Shown in pieces: positions 54,310 through 63,372 of a stretch of 64,000 nucleotides of DNA. Made by a program: the position numbers and the translations under genes. A model generated the notes under the pieces. The model was not told where the DNA came from and did no database searches. It saw nothing but the letters and a program-made list of their open reading frames with translations. The DNA comes from Clostridiaceae bacterium. Lineage in GTDB: Bacteria; Bacillota; Clostridia; Lachnospirales; Lachnospiraceae. Location: NCBI GenBank assembly GCA_910575435.1, contig CAJTGI010000004.1, positions 1 to 64,000 of the forward strand, given 5' to 3'. Within the stretch, counting starts at the first letter, position 1. Each line of letters begins with the position of its first letter.

Positions 54310-56553
54310 TCAGTATGATTCCTCCTTCATCTCCTGTATTCGTTTTGCCAAACTAGAATACCTCTTCCTCTCAAATATATTGCCAATCATCTGCTGAACG
54401 GTATGCCCGCTCCCCACCAAAGTCACGCACTTTTTCGCCCTGGTCACGGCAGTATAGAGCAGATTTCTGTTCATAAGCATCCGGGAACCTGTGAGAATGG
54501 GAATCACCACAGCGGGATACTCGCTCCCCTGGGATTTATGTATGGTAATGGCATAGGCCAGCTCCATCTCATCCATCTGGCCATACTCGTACTCCACCAG
54601 TTTCCCCTCCTCGAACTCAACTTCCACCACCTCTTCCAATTCCAAAATCCGACGAATCGTACCGATATCTCCATTGAAAACTCCCGTTCCCTCCTCATAC
54701 ACATCGCCAAAATGATTCTTCTTCTTCCAGGCAATCTGATAATCATTTTTAATCTGCATAATCTTATCCCGCTCCCGAAAAAGCACGCCGTGAAACTCCC
54801 GCTCTTTCTTTTCTGGCGTTTTAGGATTAATGTATCCCTGCAATACTTGATTTAAATTCTCTACCCCCAGCTCTCCCCGCCTCATGGGCGTGAGCACCTG
54901 GATATCGTAGGGCGTGGCGTCCACATAGCCTGGCATATTCTTCATCACCAGCTGGATCACCACATTGGTCACATCCGTCACATTGTCCCGCTCCAGATGG
55001 AAAAAATCCCGGCTCTTATTGTCCAGGGAAATCATCTCTCCCCCGTTAATCTTATGGGCGTTGACCACGATCTGGCTCTCCGCCGCCTGCCGAAATATCT
55101 GGTACAGGCGAACCACGTGGCAAAACTCTCCCTGAATCATATCTTTCAATACATTTCCCGGCCCCACAGAAGGCAACTGGTTCACGTCTCCCACGATGAT
55201 CAGCCTGCATCCCGGCACGATGGCCTTTAGGAGGGCATGGAGCAGGTAAATATCCACCATGGAGAACTCGTCCACAATGATTACGTCTGCCTCCAGGGGC
55301 TGCAGCTCATTTCTCTCAAAATGCATCCCCGTCTTATCATCCCCCTGCACGCCCCCGTTGAGTTCCAGCAAGCGATGAATGGTCTGGGCATCCCAGCCGG
55401 TAGTCTCTGACATACGCTTTGCCGCCCTCCCGGTGGGGGCTGCCAGCAAAACATCCATGCCGTCCTCCTCCAGCACCTGCAAAATCGTATTGATGGTGGT
55501 GGTCTTTCCCGTGCCAGGGCCTCCAGTAATAATTGTTACGCCATGCTGTACTGCCTGATATACCGCATCCTTCTGCAACTCGTCCAAAAGAATCCCCTGC
55601 CTCTTCTCAATCCTGCGCACCCGCTTTTCCAAAAGCGCCTGGTCCACCTCATAGGACAGATTCAAATCCAGGAGCATCCGGGCGCAATTCATCTCCATAT
55701 AGTAGAGATTGCTGGCGTACAGCCTCCTCTCCTCCCCCACTTCCTCAATAAGGACTTCCTTATTCAAGGTCAGAGAATCTATCTGCCTCGATACCAGTTC
55801 CCGCTCCACCGCCAAAAGTTCTGCCGTAGCATGAATCAATTCCTGCTCTGGCAGATAACAGTGTCCCTGGGTGCCAGACTGCTGCAACGTGTACAACACC
55901 CCCGCCCTGATCCGATGTTCGGAATCCGCATAAAATCCCGCATTCCTGGCAATCCCGTCTGCAATCTTGAAGCCCACGCCAGAGATATCCTCCGCAAGCC
56001 TGTAGGGATTTTGACGCAACACCTCATACATTTCCTCCCCGTAGAACTGAAAGATTTTCACCGCCAGATTTATGGAAATGCCATACCCCTGCAAGAATAG
56101 CATCGCCTGCCTCATCTGCTCCTTTTCATGAAACTGATTCGCAATGCTAACCGCCATTTTCTGACTGATTCCCTTCACCTCTGCCAGACGTTCCGGCTCC
56201 CTCTCTATGATGGAAAAGGTATCCTTCCCAAATTTGCGCACAATCCTTGCCGCCAGAGCAGGTCCAATGCCCTTGATGGCCCCGGAGCCAAGATACCTCT
56301 CCACCGCCACCGTATCCTCCGGCTGCTTCTCCTCGTAGCTGGTCACCTGGATCTGTGGGCCATACTTCTTATGCTCGATCCGATCCCCCCTCACGATCAG
56401 ATAGTTTCCCTCCGCCACGTAGGAAAAGCAGCCCACGCAACACTCTTCCTGCTCCTCCTCCTGCCCCGTCTCAGGCTTTACCAGCGTCAGCACCGTGTAC
56501 CCATTTTCCTCATTTCGAAATGTAATTCGCTCCACAAAACCTTCAAATTCCAT
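54310..56553 (-). CDS. recD2: RecD2-type ATP-dependent DNA helicase
   Basis: A 747-residue superfamily 1B helicase: an N-terminal OB/RecD2 domain and a helix-hairpin-helix region (GIGPALAARIVRKFG, EVKGISQKMAVSI), Walker A GGPGTGKTTTIN, DEFSMVD in motif II, and the C-terminal AITIHKSQGSEYP. It unwinds DNA 5' to 3' in repair. First gene of recD2-comFC-yvyF. Confidence 0.95.
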   Translation of the reverse strand: MEFEGFVERITFRNEENGYTVLTLVKPETGQEEEQEECCVGCFSYVAEGNYLIVRGDRIEHKKYGPQIQVTSYEEKQPEDTVAVERYLGSGAIKGIGPALAARIVRKFGKDTFSIIEREPERLAEVKGISQKMAVSIANQFHEKEQMRQAMLFLQGYGISINLAVKIFQFYGEEMYEVLRQNPYRLAEDISGVGFKIADGIARNAGFYADSEHRIRAGVLYTLQQSGTQGHCYLPEQELIHATAELLAVERELVSRQIDSLTLNKEVLIEEVGEERRLYASNLYYMEMNCARMLLDLNLSYEVDQALLEKRVRRIEKRQGILLDELQKDAVYQAVQHGVTIITGGPGTGKTTTINTILQVLEEDGMDVLLAAPTGRAAKRMSETTGWDAQTIHRLLELNGGVQGDDKTGMHFERNELQPLEADVIIVDEFSMVDIYLLHALLKAIVPGCRLIIVGDVNQLPSVGPGNVLKDMIQGEFCHVVRLYQIFRQAAESQIVVNAHKINGGEMISLDNKSRDFFHLERDNVTDVTNVVIQLVMKNMPGYVDATPYDIQVLTPMRRGELGVENLNQVLQGYINPKTPEKKEREFHGVLFRERDKIMQIKNDYQIAWKKKNHFGDVYEEGTGVFNGDIGTIRRILELEEVVEVEFEEGKLVEYEYGQMDEMELAYAITIHKSQGSEYPAVVIPILTGSRMLMNRNLLYTAVTRAKKCVTLVGSGHTVQQMIGNIFERKRYSSLAKRIQEMKEESY

Positions 56554-56689
56554 GATTATCCCCCATTCTTACTCAGCCCGCAAACAAGCCTTATGTTTGC
56601 TATTCAAAGCAATCTGCAATCACTATGCGCAAGTACAAATCTGTATAATAAACCGCATGCGTCTTATCCTCTTCCCGTTAAAGCGCAAA

Positions 56690-56717
56690 GGGACTACTGT
56701 GTCAAAAACAGTAGTCC
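56690..56717 (-). terminator. perfect 11-bp hairpin after flgJ
   Basis: GGGACTACTGT and ACAGTAGTCCC (6-nt loop) followed on the minus strand by TTTGCGCTTT, in the gap between flgJ-like and recD2. Confidence 0.55.
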
Positions 56718-56748
56718 CGAATTACTATCTCGCTTATTTGTTTTCATC

Positions 56749-56762
56749 TGTTACTATTCACA
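56749..56762 (+). repeat. solo 14-bp end of the TATTCACAG family
   Basis: A perfect GTTACTATTCACAG whose inner side faces the flgJ-like stop codon (8 bp away). No second end is present, and the palindrome at 56690 is on the outer side. Confidence 0.55.
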
Positions 56763-56769
56763 GCGATCT

Positions 56770-57114
56770 CTATATTTGATACGTCCTTTTCATGGAATCA
56801 TACAACTGCTGTGCCAGTCCTGTTCCACCATTCTCCACAATCATGTTGGCATACTGCTCATTGAGCATATCGCCAAAGTATTGCATGTACTCTCCCTCTT
56901 CTTCCCCATCCTTCCCTACCAGGGAAGTCTTGGCCTGCTCGATGACCTGCTGGACGAAGTAGGATTCAAATCCCTTGCACACCTCCATCAGTTTCGCATC
57001 ATCTGTGAAACTGCTAATGCTCCCCAGACTGCTCTGCAGCGAATCAGAACCCGCCGACTTCACAGACGTGCCATATGCGCTAAACATAGATGAAACATCC
57101 ATAATCGAACTCAT
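56770..57114 (-). CDS. rod-binding protein, FlgJ N-terminal-like
   Basis: A 114-residue protein matching the rod-binding domain of FlgJ (KLMEVCKGFESYFVQQVIEQ, GGTGLAQQLYDSM). The muramidase domain of proteobacterial FlgJ is missing, as usual in Firmicutes. It lies 17 bp after flhP. Confidence 0.88.
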   Translation of the reverse strand: MSSIMDVSSMFSAYGTSVKSAGSDSLQSSLGSISSFTDDAKLMEVCKGFESYFVQQVIEQAKTSLVGKDGEEEGEYMQYFGDMLNEQYANMIVENGGTGLAQQLYDSMKRTYQI

Positions 57115-57131
57115 ATTGTCACCTTACCTTC

Positions 57132-57947
57132 CTATGAACGCAGGTTATTCGCCTGCTGCAGCATCTCATCTGATGCCTGGATTGCCTTAGAATTCATCTC
57201 GTATGCCCTCTGGGTGATAATCATGTCTACCATCTCATCCACGGCCTTTGCCTCGGATGCCTCCAAGTATCCATTCTTAATCACGCTCACCGTCAGCGCA
57301 TCGTCCAGCCCCTCGATCCTCGCCTCGCCAGAAGCGGGAGACACCTGGAAATAACTGTCCCCGATCTTAGTCAGGCCAGATGGATTGTTAAACTGTGCCG
57401 CACCGATGCGGATGCCCGTTCTCTGGGCATTGCCCCTGGCATCCTTTAAAAAGATATTGCCATAATTGTCAAAAATCATCTTAGATGTATCTGTGTCCGC
57501 CGGAAACTTGATGGGCTGCCCATTGGTATCCAGCACCGCATATCCATTGGAAGTGGTGAGGGTCAGACCATCCGTATCAATGGCCATGATGAAATTGCCA
57601 TTCCTAGTATAGCCCGTGGAGCCATCCGGCATCTGAACCATAAAAAATCCCTGCCCCTGAATGCCGAAGTCGAAGGCACCCTCGCTGGCAGTGAGTTCGC
57701 CCTGTGTAAACTCCGTAGTAATGGCCGCCACCTTCACGCCCAGTCCCACCTGTGCGCCGATCGGCTTGGGATTGCCCTCCGTATCCACGGTCTTATTCTG
57801 TATCGTCTGATATAGCAACGATTGAAACTCTATCCTATTCTTCTTATAGCCTGTGGTATTGATATTCGCCAGGTTATTGGAAAGATTGTCCATACTGGTC
57901 TGCTGCGCCTTCATGCCGGAAGCAGCAGTCCAAAGTGATCTCATCAT
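57132..57947 (-). CDS. flhP: flagellar basal-body rod/hook protein FlhP (FlgG-like)
   Basis: A 271-residue protein of the FlgG/FlgF family: N-terminal RSLWTAASGMKAQQTSMDNL and LSNNLANINTTGYKKNRIEF in outline, GAFDFGIQGQGFFMVQMPDGS, and C-terminal VDEMVDMIITQRAYEMNSKAI. It forms the distal rod. The order mbl-flhO-flhP matches Bacillus subtilis. Confidence 0.92.
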   Translation of the reverse strand: MMRSLWTAASGMKAQQTSMDNLSNNLANINTTGYKKNRIEFQSLLYQTIQNKTVDTEGNPKPIGAQVGLGVKVAAITTEFTQGELTASEGAFDFGIQGQGFFMVQMPDGSTGYTRNGNFIMAIDTDGLTLTTSNGYAVLDTNGQPIKFPADTDTSKMIFDNYGNIFLKDARGNAQRTGIRIGAAQFNNPSGLTKIGDSYFQVSPASGEARIEGLDDALTVSVIKNGYLEASEAKAVDEMVDMIITQRAYEMNSKAIQASDEMLQQANNLRS

Positions 57948-57991
57948 ACTAAATCTCCCGCCTTTCTATATTAAAATAATAAGCCAACCCT

Positions 57992-58153
57992 AGTGTACTG
58001 TATCGTTTATAATTAGCAAATCTACTCGCCTATTTACACCATCGAACTGCGTTGGATTCACTCGACGTAGCCACCACTACGACTCGTTCATCCGCCTTGT
58101 CGATGTGTAAATATTTTTGATAGTTTTATCAAATATCAAGGATACAGTACACT
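57992..58153. repeat. 162-bp element with perfect 13-bp terminal inverted repeats
   Basis: AGTGTACTGTATC at 57992-58004 and GATACAGTACACT at 58141-58153. An inner inverted repeat TATTTACACCATCGA/TCGATGTGTAAATA, CGACGTAG/CTACGACTCG and TTTGATAGTTTTATCAAA lies inside. No coding frame and no clear target duplication. It lies in the flhP-flhO gap, inside an operon. A second, unrelated MITE-like design. Confidence 0.7.
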
Positions 58154-58170
58154 GCGGCATAAAACGAGGA

Positions 58171-58208
58171 AGAATTTGCTTCGCAAATTCTTCAGAGGTG
58201 CGATTGTA
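58171..58208. repeat. 38-nt hairpin repeat, unit 1
   Basis: Hairpin GAATTTGC-TTC-GCAAATTC followed by TTCAGAGGTGCGATTGTA. It matches unit 2 at all but three positions. Confidence 0.7.
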
Positions 58209-58273
58209 ATATATGCCTACAACTTGTTTCTATGCGAAAACCATTGGAAGAACGCTAGTTTTGCGTTCAAAAA

Positions 58274-58311
58274 AGAATTTACTTCGTAAATTCTTCAGAG
58301 GTGCAATTGTA
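58274..58311. repeat. 38-nt hairpin repeat, unit 2
   Basis: Hairpin GAATTTAC-TTC-GTAAATTC followed by TTCAGAGGTGCAATTGTA. Two of three differences to unit 1 form a compensatory G-C to A-T pair in the stem. Another hairpin (GCACAT...ATGTGC within GTTTTTC...GAAAAAC) follows before the flhO stop. Confidence 0.7.
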
Positions 58312-58361
58312 GTTTTTCTTGCACATGGTTTTGTTATGTGCTATGAAAAACTTTGCACCTT

Positions 58362-59135
58362 TTATACCTTGCCAATCTGGTTCACTGCCGCATCCATCAG
58401 GGAATCCTGCGTGCGAATCATCTTCTGTCCCGCCTCATATGCCCTGGTAATGGTAATCATTGATACCATCTCGGAAATGACATTCACATTAGACTGCTCC
58501 GTATAGCCCTGCTCAATGGTGGCGTAACTTTCCTTAATCGTAGCGCCATCCACCGCAGTGAACATATTCTCCCCATAGAGGTCCAGATAATTGTAATCCT
58601 CGAAATCCGTCAAGGTGATGGTATCCACCAACACACCGTCAGCAAAAATCGAGCCATCATTCTTGATAGCAATCTCCTTTGCATCCACGGGCACCTGAAT
58701 GTCTCCTCCCCGCCCCTGCAGGTGATTGCCGTCCACATCCACGATAAAGCCATCCTTCGTACACTTAAATGTACTGCACCTGGTATACTTGGTAGTGCTC
58801 TCTCCATTCTTGTTCGTCACGCGCAAAGTGAAGAATCCGTCTCCCTGAATCGCCAGGTCATATGTATTGCCAGTCTCCCTGAGAGAACCCTGGCCCCAAT
58901 CCATATATGTCTCGCCAATCTTCACGCCAGGATTCATAGTTCCAATCGGCACGTCAACGTATTCATTGGAACCGTCCCTGACCTTAATCCCCAGATAGTC
59001 TTTAAAAGACTGACTCGTTACATTCTCCTCTTTATAGCCAACCGTGGCAGAATTTGCCAAGTTGTTGGATATAATATCCAGCCGCTTCTGCTCATTTATC
59101 ATACCGGTATACGCCGCGTACAACCCTCTGACCAT
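58362..59135 (-). CDS. flhO: flagellar basal-body rod protein FlhO (FlgF/FlgG-like)
   Basis: A 257-residue rod protein: MVRGLYAAYTGMINEQKRLD, ISNNLANSATVGYKEE, LAIQGDGFFTLRV, and C-terminal ISEMVSMITITRAYEAGQKM. It precedes flhP, but a 414-bp repeat-filled gap separates them. Confidence 0.92.
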   Translation of the reverse strand: MVRGLYAAYTGMINEQKRLDIISNNLANSATVGYKEENVTSQSFKDYLGIKVRDGSNEYVDVPIGTMNPGVKIGETYMDWGQGSLRETGNTYDLAIQGDGFFTLRVTNKNGESTTKYTRCSTFKCTKDGFIVDVDGNHLQGRGGDIQVPVDAKEIAIKNDGSIFADGVLVDTITLTDFEDYNYLDLYGENMFTAVDGATIKESYATIEQGYTEQSNVNVISEMVSMITITRAYEAGQKMIRTQDSLMDAAVNQIGKV

Positions 59136-59232
59136 TTGCTTCCCCTTTCCTTATCAGCGGAAATCCTTTTCCTAGATTGCCATCCATAGGATATCTATCA
59201 TTATATCGACAAAAAACTCTGATATCTTAACC

Positions 59233-60234
59233 CTAATTGCCATCATCCTCCCTGACGCCAGCCAAAAATTCTACAAACTTCCCGGTTCCCACCGCCACGG
59301 CTGTCATGGGATCCTCCGCCGTCATCGTCGTAATGCCCGTCTTCTCCTCGATCAATTCCTCCAAACCATGGAGCAGGCTCCCGCCACCAGTCAGCACAAT
59401 GCCCCGGTCAGCCACGTCTGCCGCCAATTCCGGCGGCGTCTTTTCCAACACGCTGTGCACCGCCTCCACAATCTGAGAAGTAATCTCCCGCAGTGCCTCC
59501 AAGGTCTCATCTGATGTGACAGTGATAGTTTTTGGCAATCCTGTGACAAGATTGCGCCCACGCACATCCATGGCAACCAGTTCCGGGCGCTGATAGGCAG
59601 ACCCAATCTTAATCTTAATCTCCTCCGCCGTCCTCTCACCGATCAGCAAATTGTGGGTCTTCCTCATATAGCGGACGATTGCCTCGTCAAAATTATCTCC
59701 TGCCACTTTGATAGACGTGCTGACAACCGTTCCTCCAAGAGAAATCACTGCGATATCTGCCGTACCACCGCCAATATCCACAATCATATTTCCGCAGGGC
59801 CTGGATATGTCAATCCCAGCACCGATGGCAGCCGCAATAGGTTCCTCGATAATCTGCACTTCCCGGGCGCCTGCTTCATAGGTAGCATCTTCCACCGCCT
59901 TCTTTTCCACCTCTGTCACGCCGCTGGGCACGCAGACACTGATGCGGGGCTTTCTGAAACGAGATTTTCCACAGGATTTTTGAATGAAATATCGGAGCAT
60001 CTTCTCTGTCACAGTATAATCAGAAATCACGCCTTGACGCAGGGGACGCACTGCCACGATATTGCCTGGCGTACGTCCAAGCATCAGCCTGGCATCCTCC
60101 CCGATCGCCTTGATCTTATTCGTATCCCGATCAAAAGCCACGACAGATGGCTCCCTCAAAACAACCCCTTTTCCCTTTATATATACAAGCACATTGGCTG
60201 TGCCCAGATCAATTCCGATATCACTACCATTCAT
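59233..60234 (-). CDS. mbl: MreB-like cell-shape actin (Mbl type)
   Basis: A 333-residue bacterial actin: GIDLGTANVLVYIKGKGVV, ISVCVPSGVTEVEKKAV, IIEEPIAAAIGAG, VDIGGGTADIAVISLGG, and VLTGGGSLLHGLEELI. AAAGGAG precedes ATG 60234 (TTG 60237 is in frame). Position before flhO-flhP points to Mbl rather than the mreBCD copy. Confidence 0.93.
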   Translation of the reverse strand: MNGSDIGIDLGTANVLVYIKGKGVVLREPSVVAFDRDTNKIKAIGEDARLMLGRTPGNIVAVRPLRQGVISDYTVTEKMLRYFIQKSCGKSRFRKPRISVCVPSGVTEVEKKAVEDATYEAGAREVQIIEEPIAAAIGAGIDISRPCGNMIVDIGGGTADIAVISLGGTVVSTSIKVAGDNFDEAIVRYMRKTHNLLIGERTAEEIKIKIGSAYQRPELVAMDVRGRNLVTGLPKTITVTSDETLEALREITSQIVEAVHSVLEKTPPELAADVADRGIVLTGGGSLLHGLEELIEEKTGITTMTAEDPMTAVAVGTGKFVEFLAGVREDDGN

Positions 60235-60402
60235 CAAACTGTTCTCCTTTCAAAATGCACGTCTACCATTCTATTTTTTCCAAAGTAGCAGTAATTAAAC
60301 ATACTGTTTTACATTATATACTATTTTTAGGGAATAGAAAAGGGTATATTTTACATTTTTAGCCTTTCGTAGTGACTTTTGAATACGGACGGCAATCTGA
60401 AA

Positions 60403-61284
60403 CTATGGTTCATGCGTCTGCTCTGCTTCAAAATAATATAAAAATACGTCTTCAAGCGTAATCTCACTTGTAATCTTCTCCACATCACTCGGAAGAGTGT
60501 CCGAAATCACATGTACCATAAATCCATCTTTGCTCTGTACTATATTGCCAATATTCCTTTGTTTTTGCATGGCCGCTATCTGCGCGCGGCTAATCTGCTT
60601 CTTCCCCACTTTTCCACTGATTGTCCCGATTAAATGCCCGGGGGAATCATTTGCCAGCAACCTGCCCTGCCGGAGCAAAACAACTCTGTTTGCAATGCAC
60701 TCAATATCGCTGACAATATGCGTTGCTAAAATCACGATCCTGTCGCCTGACAATTCAGCAATTAAATTCCTCAACGTGATTCTCTCCTTCGGATCCAGTC
60801 CGGCCGTTGGCTCATCAAGGATTAATATTTTCGGATCGCCCAGGAGTGCCTGAGCCAAGATTGCCCGACGCTTCATCCCGCCAGAAAAAGTCCTCAGCGT
60901 GCGATTTGCGACATCCGACAGATTCAGAAGTTCCAATAACTCAGCTATCTGGACTTTTGCCCGTCCGGCATCAACTTCTTTGAGAAGCGACATGTAATTC
61001 AAAAATTCATACAATGTCATATCCGGATAGCAAATCTGCTGCTGTGGCATATACCCTAAAAGTTCTCGATACTTTTTCTTCATCGAATCCTTGTTTTCCC
61101 CATCATAAAAGATTTCTCCCGAATCTTGCTTCAAATTTCCCGTCAAAACATTCATCAACGTAGATTTCCCTGCGCCATTCGGACCTAGGATTCCATATAT
61201 GCCCGCTTCCATTTCTATTGATACATCTTGCAATGCGCAGACATCTCCAAATGTTTTTGACAAATGCGAAAGCGTGAGTTTCAT
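60403..61284 (-). CDS. ABC transporter ATP-binding protein
   Basis: A 293-residue ATPase: Walker A GPNGAGKSTLMN, Q-loop YMPQQ, signature FSGGMKRRAILAQ, Walker B ILILDEPTAGLDP, and H-loop ATHIVSDI. The C-terminal extension is typical of exporters of the CcmA/bacitracin-resistance class. Its start overlaps the permease stop. Confidence 0.92.
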   Translation of the reverse strand: MKLTLSHLSKTFGDVCALQDVSIEMEAGIYGILGPNGAGKSTLMNVLTGNLKQDSGEIFYDGENKDSMKKKYRELLGYMPQQQICYPDMTLYEFLNYMSLLKEVDAGRAKVQIAELLELLNLSDVANRTLRTFSGGMKRRAILAQALLGDPKILILDEPTAGLDPKERITLRNLIAELSGDRIVILATHIVSDIECIANRVVLLRQGRLLANDSPGHLIGTISGKVGKKQISRAQIAAMQKQRNIGNIVQSKDGFMVHVISDTLPSDVEKITSEITLEDVFLYYFEAEQTHEP

Positions 61285-63332
61285 GACTCCTCCTTCTTCC
61301 TATAAAAATCCCCTTGCTTTTCCAGCAGCGGCAGGTTTAAAATACGCTTTTTGCAAAAAAGACGGCCAAACAGCGCAAGCGCAGCCTGCCCGCATGCCAG
61401 AAGAATTCCATACCTTATAAAAATCCATGCCGCAGCCATATGCCACAGCCTGATCCAAGAAGGAACCTGCGAGAACTGGCGTATGCTCTGCGCCGTAGCC
61501 GTCATTCCGGAATACCCATATTCTCTGCCGACAGTAAAGAAAAAAACAAACTGCAACGCCAGCATTGCCGCAAAGGTTACAACAGCCACCGCTTTCCTCT
61601 TGACAGAACCCATTTTTTTGCTTCCATGCGCTGATGCAGCAATCAACTGTTCCATTCCGCTCTCGACATCAATTGCGGCAATCAGCCAAGCGAGAAATAT
61701 GGACATGAACACTCCCATCATATCATACCACAGGGCGGCTCTCTTTCTTTTCACCCCAAAGCAGATCAGATACCCTTCGGGATATACAAAAGAAGAATGC
61801 TTCTTTCCAGACAGATAGTTTCCATAGCGAATCGTCCTGTCTAATGCCGGTCGTCTTTCCAAGTCATGCGTGATGATCTCTGCCGCCTCCGTGGTCACCG
61901 TATCCCGGCTTAAGATCTCTTCCTCCTTGTTCAGCCTCTCCCTCTCCGCTGCCAACATCTTCATCTTCTCTTCGCTATAGGAACCCTCCATGTGCCGGAT
62001 ATAAGATTTATAGTAGACCCGATTCGCCGTGCCTAAGTCATCGCTTACATTCGGAGAAAAGGACAGTGTCAGGAGCAAAACGGCGGCACAGACCAAGCCC
62101 CCCCGCTGAACTGCCAGGCATTTGAAAATCTCGCCCCCCAAGAGCCGAAAGCGGAAACGCTTCCCGCACAGTTTTCTGCCCTTTCTTCTGCCCGCTCCCT
62201 GCCGGAGAAGATTCGTACTGAAAAAAAATATCGCTGTCGCAGTACAGCATAGAAAAACGCCCGCCTGGCATGCGACGCATATCGCCAGGCGGGATATCGG
62301 ATATCCCAGCACATTTTCATTGCGGTATCCCACAACTGCATCCACCACGTCAAACATCGTGACGGGATTATAATAATATAGGATGGCAGCCGATGCATTG
62401 GGATGTATCACTATCCTAAACAGCGTAAAGGTCACTAGCAGGCAGATGCATAGAAGAACCGCCAGCCACTCCTTGCGCACAGTGCACTGAATAATAAAAA
62501 ATACAGAATACAGCATCAGCCCCACCATGATTCGCATCAACACATACGCCGGCAAGAACTGCCGTATCGTCATCAGGTACGAACATGCGCCAAATCCCGG
62601 AACTGCCTGAATCACGCTGTCCGCATCCCCAATTCCATAGGTAGCATAAACAAGCAGAATCTGAATCAGAGAATACAAGGAGACCGATATAGCGACACAC
62701 AATGCGCCCACAACATATTTAGCGCACCCAAGCGAAATTCTGCCTTTCGGCACGGGATAGAGAAGCACCCCCATCTGGTTCTGCCTCTCATGAGAAAAAA
62801 GCAATGATGCCAGCAACACCAGAAAAAATAGGATACAGTATTCTGACTTTCCAATCTCACTCAGGAGGCTGACCCCATGCAAGCCCGCAAACTTCGGGAC
62901 AATATCTTTCAGCCTATGGTAATCCGCCGCCATTTTCTCTATATTGCGCTGATAAAAAGGACCGCCGATTCCCATAAATGCAGACGCACCATCCGTAATC
63001 CCACTGCGAAATTCCGAGTATTCCCTAATCTGTCTGCATTCATCATACAGTGTCTGATATAGCATCCTCTCTGTCGCTTCATTTCCGCTATACCGAATAT
63101 CATCCATTCCCTCGGCTAATTCTGCATTTTCCCGAATCTCTTCCCACGTCAATTTCCCAGACTTATAATCCTGTGCCATTTTGCAGTACTCTGCAGAACC
63201 AAATGCATCATCCCCCGCTCCCTCCATGCGCTGCCAGAAGAAAGCGCACGATGCCAGAAACAAAAGTAGCAGAAGCATGATTGCCCTAGATTGTTTGACC
63301 AGTTTCTTCATTTCCCAGACGCACAGTTTCAT
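61281..63332 (-). CDS. ABC transporter permease, large multi-helix protein
   Basis: A 683-residue membrane protein with two halves, each beginning with a helix and a large extracytoplasmic loop (about 30-160; 420-530), with about 12 hydrophobic segments. The layout resembles ABC-2 permeases of immunity or resistance exporters. GAGAGGGGATG precedes ATG 63332. The substrate is not indicated. Confidence 0.8.
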   Translation of the reverse strand: MKLCVWEMKKLVKQSRAIMLLLLLFLASCAFFWQRMEGAGDDAFGSAEYCKMAQDYKSGKLTWEEIRENAELAEGMDDIRYSGNEATERMLYQTLYDECRQIREYSEFRSGITDGASAFMGIGGPFYQRNIEKMAADYHRLKDIVPKFAGLHGVSLLSEIGKSEYCILFFLVLLASLLFSHERQNQMGVLLYPVPKGRISLGCAKYVVGALCVAISVSLYSLIQILLVYATYGIGDADSVIQAVPGFGACSYLMTIRQFLPAYVLMRIMVGLMLYSVFFIIQCTVRKEWLAVLLCICLLVTFTLFRIVIHPNASAAILYYYNPVTMFDVVDAVVGYRNENVLGYPISRLAICVACQAGVFLCCTATAIFFFSTNLLRQGAGRRKGRKLCGKRFRFRLLGGEIFKCLAVQRGGLVCAAVLLLTLSFSPNVSDDLGTANRVYYKSYIRHMEGSYSEEKMKMLAAERERLNKEEEILSRDTVTTEAAEIITHDLERRPALDRTIRYGNYLSGKKHSSFVYPEGYLICFGVKRKRAALWYDMMGVFMSIFLAWLIAAIDVESGMEQLIAASAHGSKKMGSVKRKAVAVVTFAAMLALQFVFFFTVGREYGYSGMTATAQSIRQFSQVPSWIRLWHMAAAWIFIRYGILLACGQAALALFGRLFCKKRILNLPLLEKQGDFYRKKEES

Positions 63333-63372
63333 CACACATCCCCTCTCTGTACCATGGCGGCCATCATCTCCC

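Noticed and set aside
58213-58506. Plus-strand frame across the hairpin repeats
   Set aside because: Runs antisense into flhO and is built from the repeat units; no ribosome site.
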